11,297 nt of DNA, taken from Patescibacteria group bacterium UBA7396 (GTDB taxonomy: Bacteria > Patescibacteriota > Gracilibacteria > BD1-5 > UBA6164). The first letter of the stretch is position 1, and each line of letters begins with the position of its first letter. Positions 1 through 7,669 of the stretch are shown one piece after another. Location of the stretch: assembly GCA_002470645.1 (NCBI GenBank), contig DKNE01000014.1:1-11297 (forward strand), given 5' to 3'. Made by a program: the position numbers and the translations under genes. The notes below the pieces were generated by a model. The model saw only the letters and a program-made list of their open reading frames with translations, did no database searches and was not told the origin of the DNA.

Positions 1-35
1 ATGGGGTTTTATTATTTTTATTTCAATTTTAAGAC

Positions 36-63
36 AATAAAAAAACTTGATTTTCTCAAGTTT
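36..63 (-). terminator. rho-independent terminator after rplO
   Basis: On the minus strand an 8-bp perfect stem (AAACTTGA pairing with TCAAGTTT, loop GAAAA) is followed directly by a run of T. It begins three bases after the rplO stop codon, so it most likely ends the ribosomal protein operon. Positions 1-35 beyond it are AT-rich and show no gene I can support; in most bacteria secY would follow here. Confidence 0.8.
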
Positions 64-65
64 CC

Positions 66-521
66 TTACACTAATTCAACACTTCCTCAAGCTTTTGTAA
101 TTTTTTCTTGAGCTGAAGCTGATACTTTATCAATTTTTAAAGTAATTTTAGAAGAAAGTTCTCCTTCACCTAAAACTTTTACTTTATAGTTTCTGTTTCT
201 TACAACTAAATTTGCAAGTAAAACATCTTTTGTAATTTCAGTAATACCTTTTTGAGCTAATATTTCTAAATCTCAAACATTTACAACAGAATATTTTGTA
301 GTAAATTTTGCATTAGAAAACCCTTTTAATTTTGGCATTCTTCTGAAAAGTGGAGTTTGTCCTCATTCAAACCAAGGAGCAACACCTCCTCAAGCTCTTG
401 AGTTTTGTCCATTTAATCATCTTCCACAGTAAGTTCATTTTCCTGAACCGTTTCATCTTCCAAGTCTTTTAGACTTTTTTCTTGAACCTGCTTCTGATGC
501 AATATTATTTAATGAAAACAT
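66..521 (-). CDS. rplO: 50S ribosomal protein L15
   Basis: Large-subunit protein that binds 23S rRNA late in 50S assembly. 151 aa with UGA read as Gly, a normal L15 length. The Gly/Arg-rich N-terminal arm is clear: KRLGRGNGSGKG at about 18-29, then GLNGQNSRAGGGVAP, then FEGGQTPLFRRMPKLKGF in the middle. Seven in-frame UGA codons all fall on Gly positions in this glycine-rich arm or in VGDLE and KAGGSVEL. A UGG sits where many L15 proteins have Gly (PWFEGG); I read it as Trp. Last gene of the operon. It is 92 bp downstream of rpsE, and rpmD (L30), which usually lies between them, is absent. No Shine-Dalgarno; the leader is AT-only with TTATTAG tandem repeats. Stop is UAA, immediately before a terminator. 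Confidence 0.96.
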
Positions 522-564
522 AGTTTAATAATTAATAACTAATAACTAATAATTTAATGTAACT

Positions 565-590
565 GAATCCCTAAGATTTCCTAGTTATTC
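565..590 (-). repeat. small hairpin in the rpsE-rplO gap
   Basis: In the 92-bp gap where rpmD would be expected, GAAT-AA-CTAGG and CTTAG-GG-ATTC can fold on the minus strand into a 4-bp plus 5-bp stem with an AA/GG internal loop and an AAAT tetraloop. It could be an mRNA processing or stability element, or chance. The rest of the gap is A/T repeats with no ORF. Confidence 0.35.
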
Positions 591-613
591 ATTTCTCATT
601 ATTCATTATTTTT

Positions 614-1093
614 TTATTTAAAAGAAGTTAATGCTTTTATAGTAGCTCTTGCATTGTTTATAAGATTTGTAGAACCATATCTTTTTCCAAGTACATCTTT
701 GTACCCAGCAACTGCTAAAACTTTTCTCATTGATCATCCAGCAATAATTCATGTACCTTCTGAAGCAGGGTGAACCATTACTTTTGCTGATTTAAATTTT
801 GCTTCAATGTTATATGGAACAGATCCATTTTCCATTTTTACTTTTACCATATTCTTCTTTGCATCAGATACAGCTTTAGCAATAGCATCAACTACTTCCC
901 AAGATTTTCCAGTTCAAAGTCCAACTTTTCATTTTCCATCTCCAAGAACAATTACAGCTCTAAATCTAAGTTGTCTTCATCCAGAAGTAACTCTTGTTAC
1001 TCTATCAATAGCAAGAAGTTCTTCTTTAAACTCTTTTTCTTGTTTGAAGGCACCTTGTTTTTTGAAATTTTTTTCAGCCTTTTGATTACTCAT
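614..1093 (-). CDS. rpsE: 30S ribosomal protein S5
   Basis: Small-subunit protein near the mRNA entry channel, involved in decoding fidelity and helicase activity. 159 aa, normal length. A charged Lys/Glu-rich N-terminal tail (about 1-28) leads into the S5 double-stranded RNA-binding fold: VTRVTSGGRQLRFRAV at about 32-47, then LGDGKGKVGLGTGKSWEV. The C-terminal S5 domain has VMVHPASEGTGIIAGGSMRK and ends with RYGSTNLINNARATIKAL. Five in-frame UGA codons all sit on family glycines, including GG in SGGR and GTG in VGLGTGK. ATG start follows rplR by 19 bp, without a Shine-Dalgarno. Downstream, L30 is missing. Confidence 0.97.
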
Positions 1094-1112
1094 AGATTGT
1101 TAAGTTTAAATA

Positions 1113-1454
1113 TTAAAATTTTAATCCAGCAGATCTTGCAGCATCAGCTAAAGCTTTTACTCTACCATGATATGCAAATCATCCTCTATCAAATACTATT
1201 TCAGTAATATTGAGAGATTTTGCTTTATTTGCTAATTCTTCTCCAACTTTTTGAGCTCTCTGAGATTTTGTACCATTATCGATTTTTAAATCTGATGAAG
1301 CACATAAAGTCTTTCCAGAGATATCATCAATGAGTTGAGCATAAATATTAGAATTACTTCTATAAACACTCAAACGAGGTCTAGAAGCTGTTCCAGAAAT
1401 TTTTGCTCTTACTCTATCTTTTCTTTGTAATCTTTTTACAAATTTTGCTAACAT
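1113..1454 (-). CDS. rplR: 50S ribosomal protein L18
   Basis: Binds 5S rRNA and helps dock it in the 50S subunit. 113 aa, usual bacterial length. Basic N-terminus (KFVKRLQRKDRVRAKISG), then RPRLSVYRSNSNIYAQLIDD at about 26-45, and the conserved end VFDRGGFAYHGRVKALADAA. The single in-frame UGA is the second Gly of DRGG, so under the standard code the protein would lose its last 22 residues. ATG start with an AT-only leader. The gap to rplF upstream is 83 bp and contains an inverted repeat; rpsE follows 19 bp downstream. Confidence 0.97.
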
Positions 1455-1464
1455 AATTTAATTT

Positions 1465-1522
1465 AATGTTAAGTATTAAATGCTAAACGTTAAACAAAAA
1501 TATTATTTTTAAATTTAACATT
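1465..1522 (-). repeat. nested AT-rich inverted repeats in the rplF-rplR gap
   Basis: Outer arms AATGTTAA (1465-1472) and TTAACATT (1515-1522) pair perfectly over 8 bp. Inside, AAAAAT (1496-1501) and ATTTTT (1505-1510) form a second 6-bp stem. It sits in one of the four widest gaps of the operon. Composition is almost pure A/T, so part of this may arise by chance. Confidence 0.35.
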
Positions 1523-1537
1523 TATAATTTATAATTC

Positions 1538-2083
1538 TTATTTACCTGATTTTCAAGCTTTTCTTCTAATCACTTCATCAACGTACTTAATTCATTTTCC
1601 TTTGTATGGTTCTGGTTTTTTCTTAGCTCTGATTTTTGAAACAAATTCTCAAAGCAATTGTTTATCAGAAGAAGAAAAATGAACTCTATTTTTTAATTTT
1701 TCATCAACTTTCATAGTAATAGCTTTAGGAGTTTCTACTTCTACTTTATGAGAATATCAAATACTTAAAATAAGCTTTGAACCTGAAACTTCCATTTTGT
1801 ATCAAACTCAGTTAATTTCTAATGATTTTGTGTATCATTCTGATACTCCAATTATCATATTATTTATATTTGCTCTGGTAGTTCCCCATAAAGCTTTTGA
1901 CAAAGGATTTTCTAAATCTTTTGGAGTTACAGTAACTTTCCCATCTTCTAAAGAAACTAATACAAGTTCATGTATTTCAGCTTTTAAAGTTCAGAGTGGT
2001 CCAGATACTTCAATCACATTATCAAGAATTTTAGCCTCGACTTTTGGAGCTAATACTACTGGCAATTTACCAATTCTAGACAT
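1538..2083 (-). CDS. rplF: 50S ribosomal protein L6
   Basis: Large-subunit protein near the sarcin-ricin loop and factor-binding site. 181 aa, standard length, with two repeated L6 domains. Signature parts: MSRIGKLPV at the N-terminus, LSKALWGTTRANINNMIIGV at about 61-80, LEINGVGYKMEVSG, LILSIGYSHKVEVETP, and the highly conserved end KKKPEPYKGKGIKYVDEVIRRKAGKSGK. Eight in-frame UGA codons; those in INGVGYK, YKGKGIKY and RRKAGKSG are family glycines. UGG encodes the conserved Trp of LWGT, which argues against UGA being Trp. ATG start 32 bp after rpsH, no Shine-Dalgarno. Confidence 0.97.
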
Positions 2084-2115
2084 AATATTATTTTTTAGTA
2101 TATAAAATCAATGTA

Positions 2116-2511
2116 TTAAAATATTTCACAAATAAGTTCCCCACCTACATTAAGAGTTCTTGCTTCGTATCAAGTAATAACTCATTTTGGAGTAGAAAGG
2201 ATGTATATTCATTTTCAATTTCTTGATTTTTTAATATCCTTTGTTCAAACATAAATTCTTTGACCAGGTTTAGAAATTCTTTTAAATGTTGGAACATATA
2301 ATGTTTTTCTTACATCGTTCAATGTAACTAGCAAAGCTTTCTTATTATTTCCTTCATCAATTTCCTCAAAATCAATAATATATTTATTTTTCTTAAGAAT
2401 CTTTAATAAATCTGATTTTAATTTAGAGTATGGTGACTTAACTTCTAGAATTCTTGCTAAATAAGCATTTCTAAGTCTTGTCAATAAATCTCCGATTGGA
2501 TCTATTATCAT
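2116..2511 (-). CDS. rpsH: 30S ribosomal protein S8
   Basis: Primary 16S rRNA-binding protein of the central domain; in E. coli it also represses the spc operon, though I see no S8-type target here. 131 aa, normal length. N-terminus MIIDPIGDLLTRLRNAYLA matches the family. The C-terminal half reads RISKPGQRIYV, then after the first UGA GTKDIKKSRNGKGIYILSTP, then KGVITGYEARTLNVGGELIC. Five UGA codons; those in NGKGI and PKGVIT match family glycines (usual STSKGVMT). Under the standard code only the first 88 residues would be made. ATG start 36 bp after rpsN. Confidence 0.97.
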
Positions 2512-2547
2512 AATTATAAAACTTAATAAACTAAATTTAATTTTTTA

Positions 2548-2772
2548 CTACCAACTTGATTTTCTTACTCATGGTAATTCTCAAGCATTTGCTTTTTCTC
2601 TTACACAAATTCTACACATATCAAATTTTCCCATGTATCATCTGGTTCTTCCACAAACACTACACATATGGAAAACTTTTGTAGCAAATTTTGGTTTTCT
2701 TCAATCTGCAATAGCCCTTAAAAACTTAGTTTTTAATTTTTCAGCTTTTGCAATTTTTGATTTTCTTGCCAT
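2548..2772 (-). CDS. rpsN: 30S ribosomal protein S14, zinc-binding type
   Basis: Small-subunit head protein needed for assembly. 74 aa, of the short zinc-ribbon class with four Cys: C37-x2-C40 and C53-x2-C56 (CSVCGRTRGY, CRICVRE). The end GELPGVRKSSW is the hallmark of this class. Four UGA codons, all on family glycines (RTRGY, AGELPG). The terminal Trp is UGG. This is the only gene in the window with a UAG stop; all the others use UAA. ATG start 26 bp after rplE, without a Shine-Dalgarno. Confidence 0.97.
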
Positions 2773-2798
2773 TATACTTTTATTAAAAAATTAAAAAA

Positions 2799-3338
2799 TT
2801 ATTTAGAAAAAGGGAATCCTAACTGTTCTAAAAGTAATCTTGAAGATTCTTTATCTCCAGTGTTAGTCTTAATTGTGATTTGAATTCCATGTGGTTTTAC
2901 AACATCTAATTGAGGAACTTCTGGGAATATAGTATGTTCTTTAATTCAAAAGTTATAGTTTCCTTCTGCATCAAAGCTTTTTTTACTAATTCATCTGAAA
3001 TCTTTTACTCTTGGTAAAACAATGTTCACTAATTTTTCTAAAAATGCATACATATTATCACCTCTCAAAGTAACTGAAAGACCTACCGGCATTCCTTCTC
3101 TTAATTTAAAGTTAGAAACTGCTTTTTTTGCAAGTCTTACTACAGGTTGTTGTCAAGAAATTAAAGATAAATCTTGTTTTAACGAAGAATAATCTTTATT
3201 TCCAGTTTTGATGTAAGTTCAAATTCACATATTCAAAACAACCTTTTCAATTTTTGGTGTTTGCATTACATTTGATAGCCCTAATTTAGCCTTTAAATTT
3301 GGAGCTACTTCATTAATATATTTATCTCTAATATACAT
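2799..3338 (-). CDS. rplE: 50S ribosomal protein L5
   Basis: Binds 5S rRNA in the central protuberance and contacts P-site tRNA. 179 aa, standard length. Visible motifs: PKIEKVVLNMGIGTYIKTGN at about 29-48, ISGQQPVVRLAKKAVSNFKL at about 61-80, REGMPVGLSVTLRGDNMYAF, and RVKDFRGISKKSFDAEGNYN followed by FGIKEHTIFPEV. Five UGA codons fall in NMGIG (two), SGQQP, DFRGIS and NYNFGI, all family glycines. Start ATG is 21 bp after rplX, leader AT-rich. UAA stop. Confidence 0.97.
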
Positions 3339-3359
3339 CTTTGATATATTTACAAAATA

Positions 3360-3704
3360 TTATTTTATTATATAGTCTTTTGCTTCTCATCCTTTTACTT
3401 TTACAGCAACTTTTGAGAATCTATATTTTTTAGATCATGATTTATCACTTATAGTAACATATCATACTCTTGTTGGTTTTGAAGTAAATGGACATACAAG
3501 CATTACATTTGAAACATCCATAGCAGCCTCTTTTTTAACAGATTGCCCTGGAGTAGTTCCCATTTTTTTATAATTTCTTGTAACCATATTAATTCCTTCT
3601 ACCACAATTCTATTTGTTTTAGTTAAAACTTTCAGAACTTTTCATTCTTTTGCTTTATCTTTTCCTGATATAACTAAAACTTTATCATCTTTTCTAATTT
3701 TCAT
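3360..3704 (-). CDS. rplX: 50S ribosomal protein L24
   Basis: Early 50S assembly initiator that binds the 5' region of 23S rRNA. 114 aa. An N-terminal KOW motif is clear (MKIRKDDKVLVISGKDKAKE, then GKVLKVL), followed by RIVVEGINMVTRNYKK and a C-terminal part with KPTRVGYVTISDKSGSKKYR. Four UGA codons; that in KEGKVLKV is the invariant KOW glycine, and KPTRVGY matches the family's RVGF/RVGY. ATG start 19 bp after rplN; no Shine-Dalgarno. Confidence 0.96.
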
Positions 3705-3723
3705 AAAATTGAATTATTTTAGG

Positions 3724-4092
3724 TTATAAAACTTCTGGAGCCATACTCACGATTTTTTGAAATCATTTTGTTTTTAATTCTCTGGCAACAGGACCAAAAA
3801 TACGAGTTGCTTTTGGTTCTCCTTTATCATCAATTATAACACAAGCATTATCATCAAATCTTATAAAACTTCCATCATTTCTTCTAATTTCTTTTGCCGT
3901 TCTTACAATAATTGCTTTCACTACTTTTTTCTTTTTTACAGATCAGTTTGGATCAGCTTTTTTTACTGCTACCACGATAGTATCTCCTATCGTAGCATAT
4001 CTTCTATGAGATCATCCTAAAACTTTAATACATAAAACTTCTTTCGCTCAAGAATTATCAGCAACAACCAATCTTGATTCAGTTTGTATCAT
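3724..4092 (-). CDS. rplN: 50S ribosomal protein L14
   Basis: Interface protein of the 50S subunit, contacting 16S rRNA and the target of the silencing factor RsfS. 122 aa, exactly the canonical length. Reads MIQTESRLVVADNSGAKEVL followed by CIKVLGGSHRRYATIGDTIV, and later RTAKEIRRNDGSFIRFDDNA and RIFGPVARELKTKGFQKIVS. Four UGA codons, at DNSGAK, VLGGS, DPNGSV and KTKGF; the first two are near-invariant glycines. It carries one of only two CGU Arg codons I saw in the window (in ATRIFGP). ATG start 24 bp after rpsQ. Confidence 0.98.
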
Positions 4093-4116
4093 ATTATATT
4101 TCTTTAAATATTAAAT

Positions 4117-4338
4117 TTATACAACTACCTCCCATCTTTTTAATTTAGAAAGAGGTCTAGTTTCTTTAATAGTAACAACATCTCATTCTACAAATTTATT
4201 TTCCTCATCATGAGCGTAGAACTTTTTTGTTACTTTAAATCTTTTTTTATATTTAGGGTGGTTTTTGTAAACAATGGTAGAAACTACTATAGTTTTATCC
4301 ATTTTACTACTTGACACGGTACCTTTTTTTAATCTCAT
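4117..4338 (-). CDS. rpsQ: 30S ribosomal protein S17
   Basis: Primary 16S rRNA-binding protein with an OB fold. 73 aa, slightly short but full. The signature GTVSSSKMDKTIVVSTIVYK at 6-25 is followed by HPKYKKRFKVTKKFYAHDEE and ends ETRPLSKLKRWEVVV. One UGA, in VEGDVV, equals the family's VGD glycine. UGG is used for the conserved Trp of KRW. ATG start 22 bp after rpmC, AT-rich leader, UAA stop. Confidence 0.97.
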
Positions 4339-4360
4339 ATTTCAAAAATCTTAAAGAGTA

Positions 4361-4552
4361 TTAAATTGTTTTTTCAGTCATTACTGTCTGAATAACAGCA
4401 ACATATCTTCTTAAAGGTTTTACTAAATGAGTTTGTTTCAACTCACTTAACTCAAGCTTCATAGTGAGCTCATATAATTTTTTTTGAGCATCTACTAATT
4501 CTTTTCTTAAATCAGAAACCTCTAATTTTCTTAAATCTTTTATTTCTTTCAT
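4361..4552 (-). CDS. rpmC: 50S ribosomal protein L29
   Basis: Small helical-hairpin protein at the polypeptide exit tunnel. 63 aa: MKEIKDLRKLEVSDLRKELV, then DAQKKLYELTMKLELSELKQ, ending with LRRYVAVIQTVMTEKTI. It is the only protein gene in the window without any UGA. I chose the ATG at 4552, which begins at the usual L29 start and leaves 10 bp after rplP. An in-frame TTG at 4570 would add six residues and overlap rplP by 8 bp, but has no family support. UAA stop. Confidence 0.95.
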   Translation of the reverse strand: MKEIKDLRKLEVSDLRKELVDAQKKLYELTMKLELSELKQTHLVKPLRRYVAVIQTVMTEKTI

Positions 4553-4562
4553 GGCTAATTTA

Positions 4563-4967
4563 TTAATCAACTAATATTTTAGTCTTAACTGGTAATTTAT
4601 ATGAAGCAAGTCTAAAAGCTTCCCTTGCATCTTCTGGTGAAACTCAAGTTATTTCAAACAAGATTCTTCCAGGTTTTACAGGAGCTCTAAACATTTCTAA
4701 AGATCATTTACCTCAACCCATTGGAACTTCCAAAGGTTTTGTAGTATAAGGCTTATCTGGAAAAATTCTAATCCAAATTTTACCTCATCTTTTAACTTGA
4801 CGAACCATAGCTCTTCTAGCAGCTTCAATTTGTCTAGAAGTAATAAACCCTCTAGTAACTGCCTTCATAGCATAGTCTCAAAAACTGAGAGTAGACCCTC
4901 TGACAGCAAGTCATTTCAATCTTCCTCTATGAGTTTTTCTGTATCTCGCTTTCTTAGGTTGTAACAT
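4563..4967 (-). CDS. rplP: 50S ribosomal protein L16
   Basis: Large-subunit protein near the A-site tRNA and peptidyl transferase centre. 134 aa. Reads MLQPKKARYRKTHRGRLKGL at the start, then GDYAMKAVTRGFITSRQIEA, RIFPDKPYTTKP, VPMGGGKGS at about 81-89, and APVKPGRILFEITGVSPEDA. Six UGA codons; those in RLKGL, SFGDYA, MGGGKGS and ITGVS match family glycines. The family usually has Arg just before MGKGKG and here it is Pro (VPMGGGKG). It contains the second of the two CGU codons seen (MVRQVKR). ATG start 45 bp after rpsC; a 12-bp palindrome (ACTTAATTAAGT) lies just upstream. Confidence 0.97.
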
Positions 4968-5012
4968 AAAAACTTAATTAAGTATATAAAAAATTTTTAA
5001 AAGTCAAATTTA

Positions 5013-5648
5013 TTATTTTCTTTTGAAAATATCTCATTTATAGATCCAAACTTTAATTCAGATTGTTCCATAAACTGTTTCAGCTCTTGATGTAGTATAA
5101 TCTATATCAGCTCTTACTGTTTGAGTAGGAATATTACCTTCTTTGAAAGTTTCTTTTCTTGCAATTTCAGCTCCATTTAATCTTCCTCAAACTTTTACTT
5201 TTACTCATTTCGCTCATTTTTCAATAGCTTTTGAAATTGCTTGTTTAATTGCTCTTTTATAAGGCATTCTTTTTTCAATTTGATTTGAAATCATAAATCA
5301 AACAATTTTTGCATTTAAATCAGGATTTTTTACTTCTTTTACTGATATTTTTACTTTTGCATTTGTTTTCTTAGATAAATTAGTTTCTAATGTAGTAACA
5401 TTTTCCCCTTCTTTTCCAAGTACAAGAGCTGCTTTAGCTGTATAAACAGTAACTAAAACTTCTTTATCATTTCTAGAAATTACAATATCTCCTGTTGGAA
5501 TATCCTTAAATTCTTTTTTAAGAATTGCTCTAATTTTGTTATCAACAAGTAATTGTGCGGCATATTCTTTTTTATCAGCAAACCAAGTTGCTGACCAATT
5601 TTTAATATAAGGAATTCTAAATGCTTGTGGACTTACTTTATGTCACAT
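5013..5648 (-). CDS. rpsC: 30S ribosomal protein S3
   Basis: Head protein lining the mRNA entry tunnel, with a type II KH domain. 211 aa, normal length. N-terminus MGHKVSPQAFRI matches the family's MGQKVHPIGFRL. The KH GxxG loop is LGKEGENV at 77-84. C-terminal domain: KGAKGVKVKVGGRLNGAEIA at about 144-163 and RADIDYTTSRAETVYGTIGI at 179-198, then KVWIYKGD. Seven UGA codons, nearly all on family glycines. The second codon itself is UGA (AUG-UGA), so the Gly-decoding tRNA is needed at the first elongation step. The upstream gap to rplV is 86 bp and carries a large hairpin. Confidence 0.97.
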
Positions 5649-5688
5649 AGACGAATAAAATTAAAATTTAAATATTTTTACCGTTGTG

Positions 5689-5741
5689 TAAGTAATATTA
5701 TCAAATTTATTTTTTGCAAAATAAATTTGCGTTATTACTTA
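5689..5741 (-). repeat. large hairpin between rplV and rpsC
   Basis: A perfect 12-bp inner stem (CAAATTTATTTT at 5702-5713 with AAAATAAATTTG at 5718-5729, 4-base loop) is enclosed by a 9-bp outer stem (5689-5697 with 5733-5741), separated by a TTAT/CGT internal loop. The outer arm covers the rplV stop codons (tandem UAA UAA at 5737-5732). No T-run follows on the minus strand, so it is not an ordinary terminator. It may mark an RNA processing or stability site between the two genes. Confidence 0.65.
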
Positions 5742-6061
5742 ACTTGTAACTCTAATCTAATATTAGATGTTCTTTTTAGAATAGGATGCATTCTTCATCT
5801 TGATATAGGTTGTCATCTTTTATATACAATACCTTTTGTAATAACAAGTTGGTCAATATATAAATTAGCTACATCTTGAGAGTTATTATTCACTGCATTA
5901 CTTACAGCAGAGTGCAAAACTTTATAAAGAATATCTGCTCATTTTTTTGGAGCGAACTTTAAAAAGTTTAAAGCCCAAGTAGCATTTCTGTTTTTTACAA
6001 CTTCTGCTACAACTCTTAATTTTTTAGGAGAAATTCTTATATTTTTTCAATAAGCTTTCAT
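5735..6061 (-). CDS. rplV: 50S ribosomal protein L22
   Basis: 23S rRNA-binding protein whose beta-hairpin lines the exit tunnel. 108 aa, normal. Reads MKAYGKNIRISPKKLRVVAE, then APKKGADILYKVLHSAVSNA and NNNSQDVANLYIDQLVITKG, and the tunnel loop and end YKRGQPISRGRMHPILKRTS plus NIRLELQV. Four UGA codons; those in KKGADIL and SRGRMHP (usual RARGRAD) match family glycines. Two UAA stops in tandem end the gene, embedded in a hairpin. ATG start 69 bp after rpsS; that gap also holds a hairpin. Confidence 0.96.
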
Positions 6062-6095
6062 AAATTAAAAATAATTAATTATTAAGTTTAAAAGC

Positions 6096-6122
6096 AAAGT
6101 CTAAGATATTACTTAGAACTTT
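6096..6122 (-). repeat. hairpin in the rpsS-rplV gap
   Basis: AAAGT-CTAAG (6096-6105) pairs with CTTAG-A-ACTTT (6112-6122), 10 bp with one bulged base and a 6-base loop. On the minus strand it is followed by only a short T-run (GCTTTTAAAC), so it could be a weak attenuator or a processing site between rpsS and rplV. Confidence 0.45.
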
Positions 6123-6130
6123 AACTTTTT

Positions 6131-6394
6131 TTATTTATTTCAAGAGTGACCTCTAAAAGTTCTTGTAAATGAAAATTCTCATAATTTATGTCCAACCATA
6201 TCTTCAGTAACAAAAACAGGTGTATGAACTTTTCCATTATGAACCCCAAACGTATGTCAAACAAATTCTGGAATAATAGTACAAGCTCTTGACCAAGTTT
6301 TGATTACAGCTTTTTTACCATCAGAATTTAATTTTTCAACCTTTTTCACGAGTCTCTCATCAATATAAGGTCATTTTTTTAAACTTCTTGCCAT
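6131..6394 (-). CDS. rpsS: 30S ribosomal protein S19
   Basis: Head protein that contacts A-site tRNA and the intersubunit bridge. 87 aa, standard. The start MARSLKKGPYIDERLVKKVE corresponds to the family's PRSLKKGPFVD with UGA at Gly8. The end is TEDMVGHKLGEFSFTRTFRG followed by HSGNK (family: FRGHAGKK). All four UGA codons sit at family glycines, making this one of the cleanest proofs of recoding in the window. UGG encodes the Trp of KTWSR. ATG start 46 bp after rplB. Confidence 0.98.
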
Positions 6395-6440
6395 AGTTTA
6401 ATATAAATATAATATAAAATATTCAATTGTGAATTTATGA

Positions 6441-7289
6441 TTATCCAACCATTAATTTACCTTTTTTTGTTCTTAAAATCCATCTATTTGTGAATTTTTT
6501 CTTGCTTCTAGTTTTTTTACCAAGAGCAACTTTTCACCATGGAGTTTTTGGAGCTTTCAATCAGATTGGATTATGTCCTTCTCAACCTCCATGTGGATGA
6601 TCAACTGGGTTCATTTGTTTACCAAGAACTGTCGGTCTAATTCACATATGTCTCGTTCTTCCGGCTTTACCAATAACAATTTGATTATTATCTGGATTTG
6701 AAACTTGACCTAATGTAGCATAACATTTTTTATGTACAAGTCTAATTTCTCCTGAAGGCATTTTTACTTGAGTATATTCTCCTTCTTGAGAAACAATTAT
6801 TGCTTGAGACCCTGCTGATCTTACAGAAGATGCCCCCTGTCCAACAATAAGTTCTAAATTATGAACTGATAATCCAACTGGAATATTTCAAATCTCTAAT
6901 CTATTCCCTGAAGCAAGTGGAGCTTTTTCATCAATAAGTATTTTATCACCTACTTTCATATCTTTATGAGCCAATACATATCTTCTTTCACCATCTTTAT
7001 AACAAATAAGTGAAATCCAAGCCGTTCTATATGGATCATATTCAATTGTTTCTACTTTTGCAGGTATTGATTTTTTATCATGGAAGTAAAAATCCACGAG
7101 TCTATATTTTTTTGCATGCCCTCATCCTTGATGTCTTACTGTAATAATTCAAGTATTATTTCTACCCGCATTTTTTTTCAATGTTACCGTAAGTGGTTTA
7201 TATGGAGTTTGAGTAGTAATTTCTTCAAACGTATTACCAGTCATGGCTCTTCTTCAAGGAGTTGTTGGTTTAAATTTCTTAATTCCCAT
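6441..7289 (-). CDS. rplB: 50S ribosomal protein L2
   Basis: One of the most conserved 23S-binding proteins, needed for subunit association and peptidyl transfer. 282 aa, full length. MGIKKFKPTTPGRRAMTG at the N-terminus, VRHQGGGHAKKYRLVDF at 51-67, AGRTRHMGIRPTVLG at 209-223, then NPVDHPHGGGEGHNPIGLKA (227-246) containing the essential His region, and KTPWGKVALGKKTR. Eight UGA codons: TPGRR, QGGGH, HMGIRP, HGGGEG, PIG and PWG are family glycines. In TPWG a UGG (Trp) and a UGA (Gly) stand side by side. ATG start 41 bp after rplW. Confidence 0.98.
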
Positions 7290-7330
7290 TTGTAAAAAAT
7301 TAATGTTAATATATCCGTTTCAGGATGTAA

Positions 7331-7627
7331 TTAAATTTTAATAACTGATAAATCTAATTTAGCAGATGCATCTTTTAAAGTTACATATGCTTTTCTAGAA
7401 GTTCTTTTTCTTATAACCATCCCTTTTTTACCTTGCTTAAATTTTTCTCTAGTGTTTAACACTCTTACAGATGAAACTTGAGCTCAGTATATTTCTAAAA
7501 TAGCTTTTTTGATGTCTATTTTAGTAGCAGTATCACTTACCTCTAAAACATAAGTAGCATTTTGTAATTCAGCTCTTGATGATTTTTCAGTAACGATAGG
7601 TTTTTTAACGACTTCAAATAATCTCAT
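7331..7627 (-). CDS. rplW: 50S ribosomal protein L23
   Basis: Exit-tunnel rim protein that docks trigger factor and SRP. 98 aa, standard. KKPIVTEKSSRAELQNATYV at about 8-27 and IDIKKAILEIYGAQVSSVRV at about 37-56, then the Lys/Arg-rich loop KFKQGKKGMVIRKRTSRKAY. The single UGA, in EIYGAQV, equals the glycine of the family's ELFGVKV. ATG start 42 bp after rplD; AT-rich leader without a Shine-Dalgarno. Confidence 0.95.
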
Positions 7628-7669
7628 AGTAAATTAATTATATATTATTCTTTGTTAGATAAAAATTGA

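Noticed and set aside
66..521. UGG at a commonly glycine position in L15 (PWFEGG), as a sign that UGG also codes Gly
   Set aside because: A single position that tolerates other residues; UGG matches Trp at other conserved sites in the window.
1455..1537. Short AT repeats in the rplF-rplR gap as a CRISPR-like or tandem array
   Set aside because: Units are short, degenerate and irregular in spacing; ordinary low-complexity sequence.
807..2105. Plus-strand ORFs at 807-1085, 971-1207 and 1797-2105
   Set aside because: Antisense shadows of rpsE, rplR and rplF; no family resemblance, and the minus-strand genes are certain.
4361..4570. TTG start at 4570 for L29
   Set aside because: Adds six residues not seen in the family and overlaps rplP; the ATG at 4552 fits the usual L29 N-terminus.
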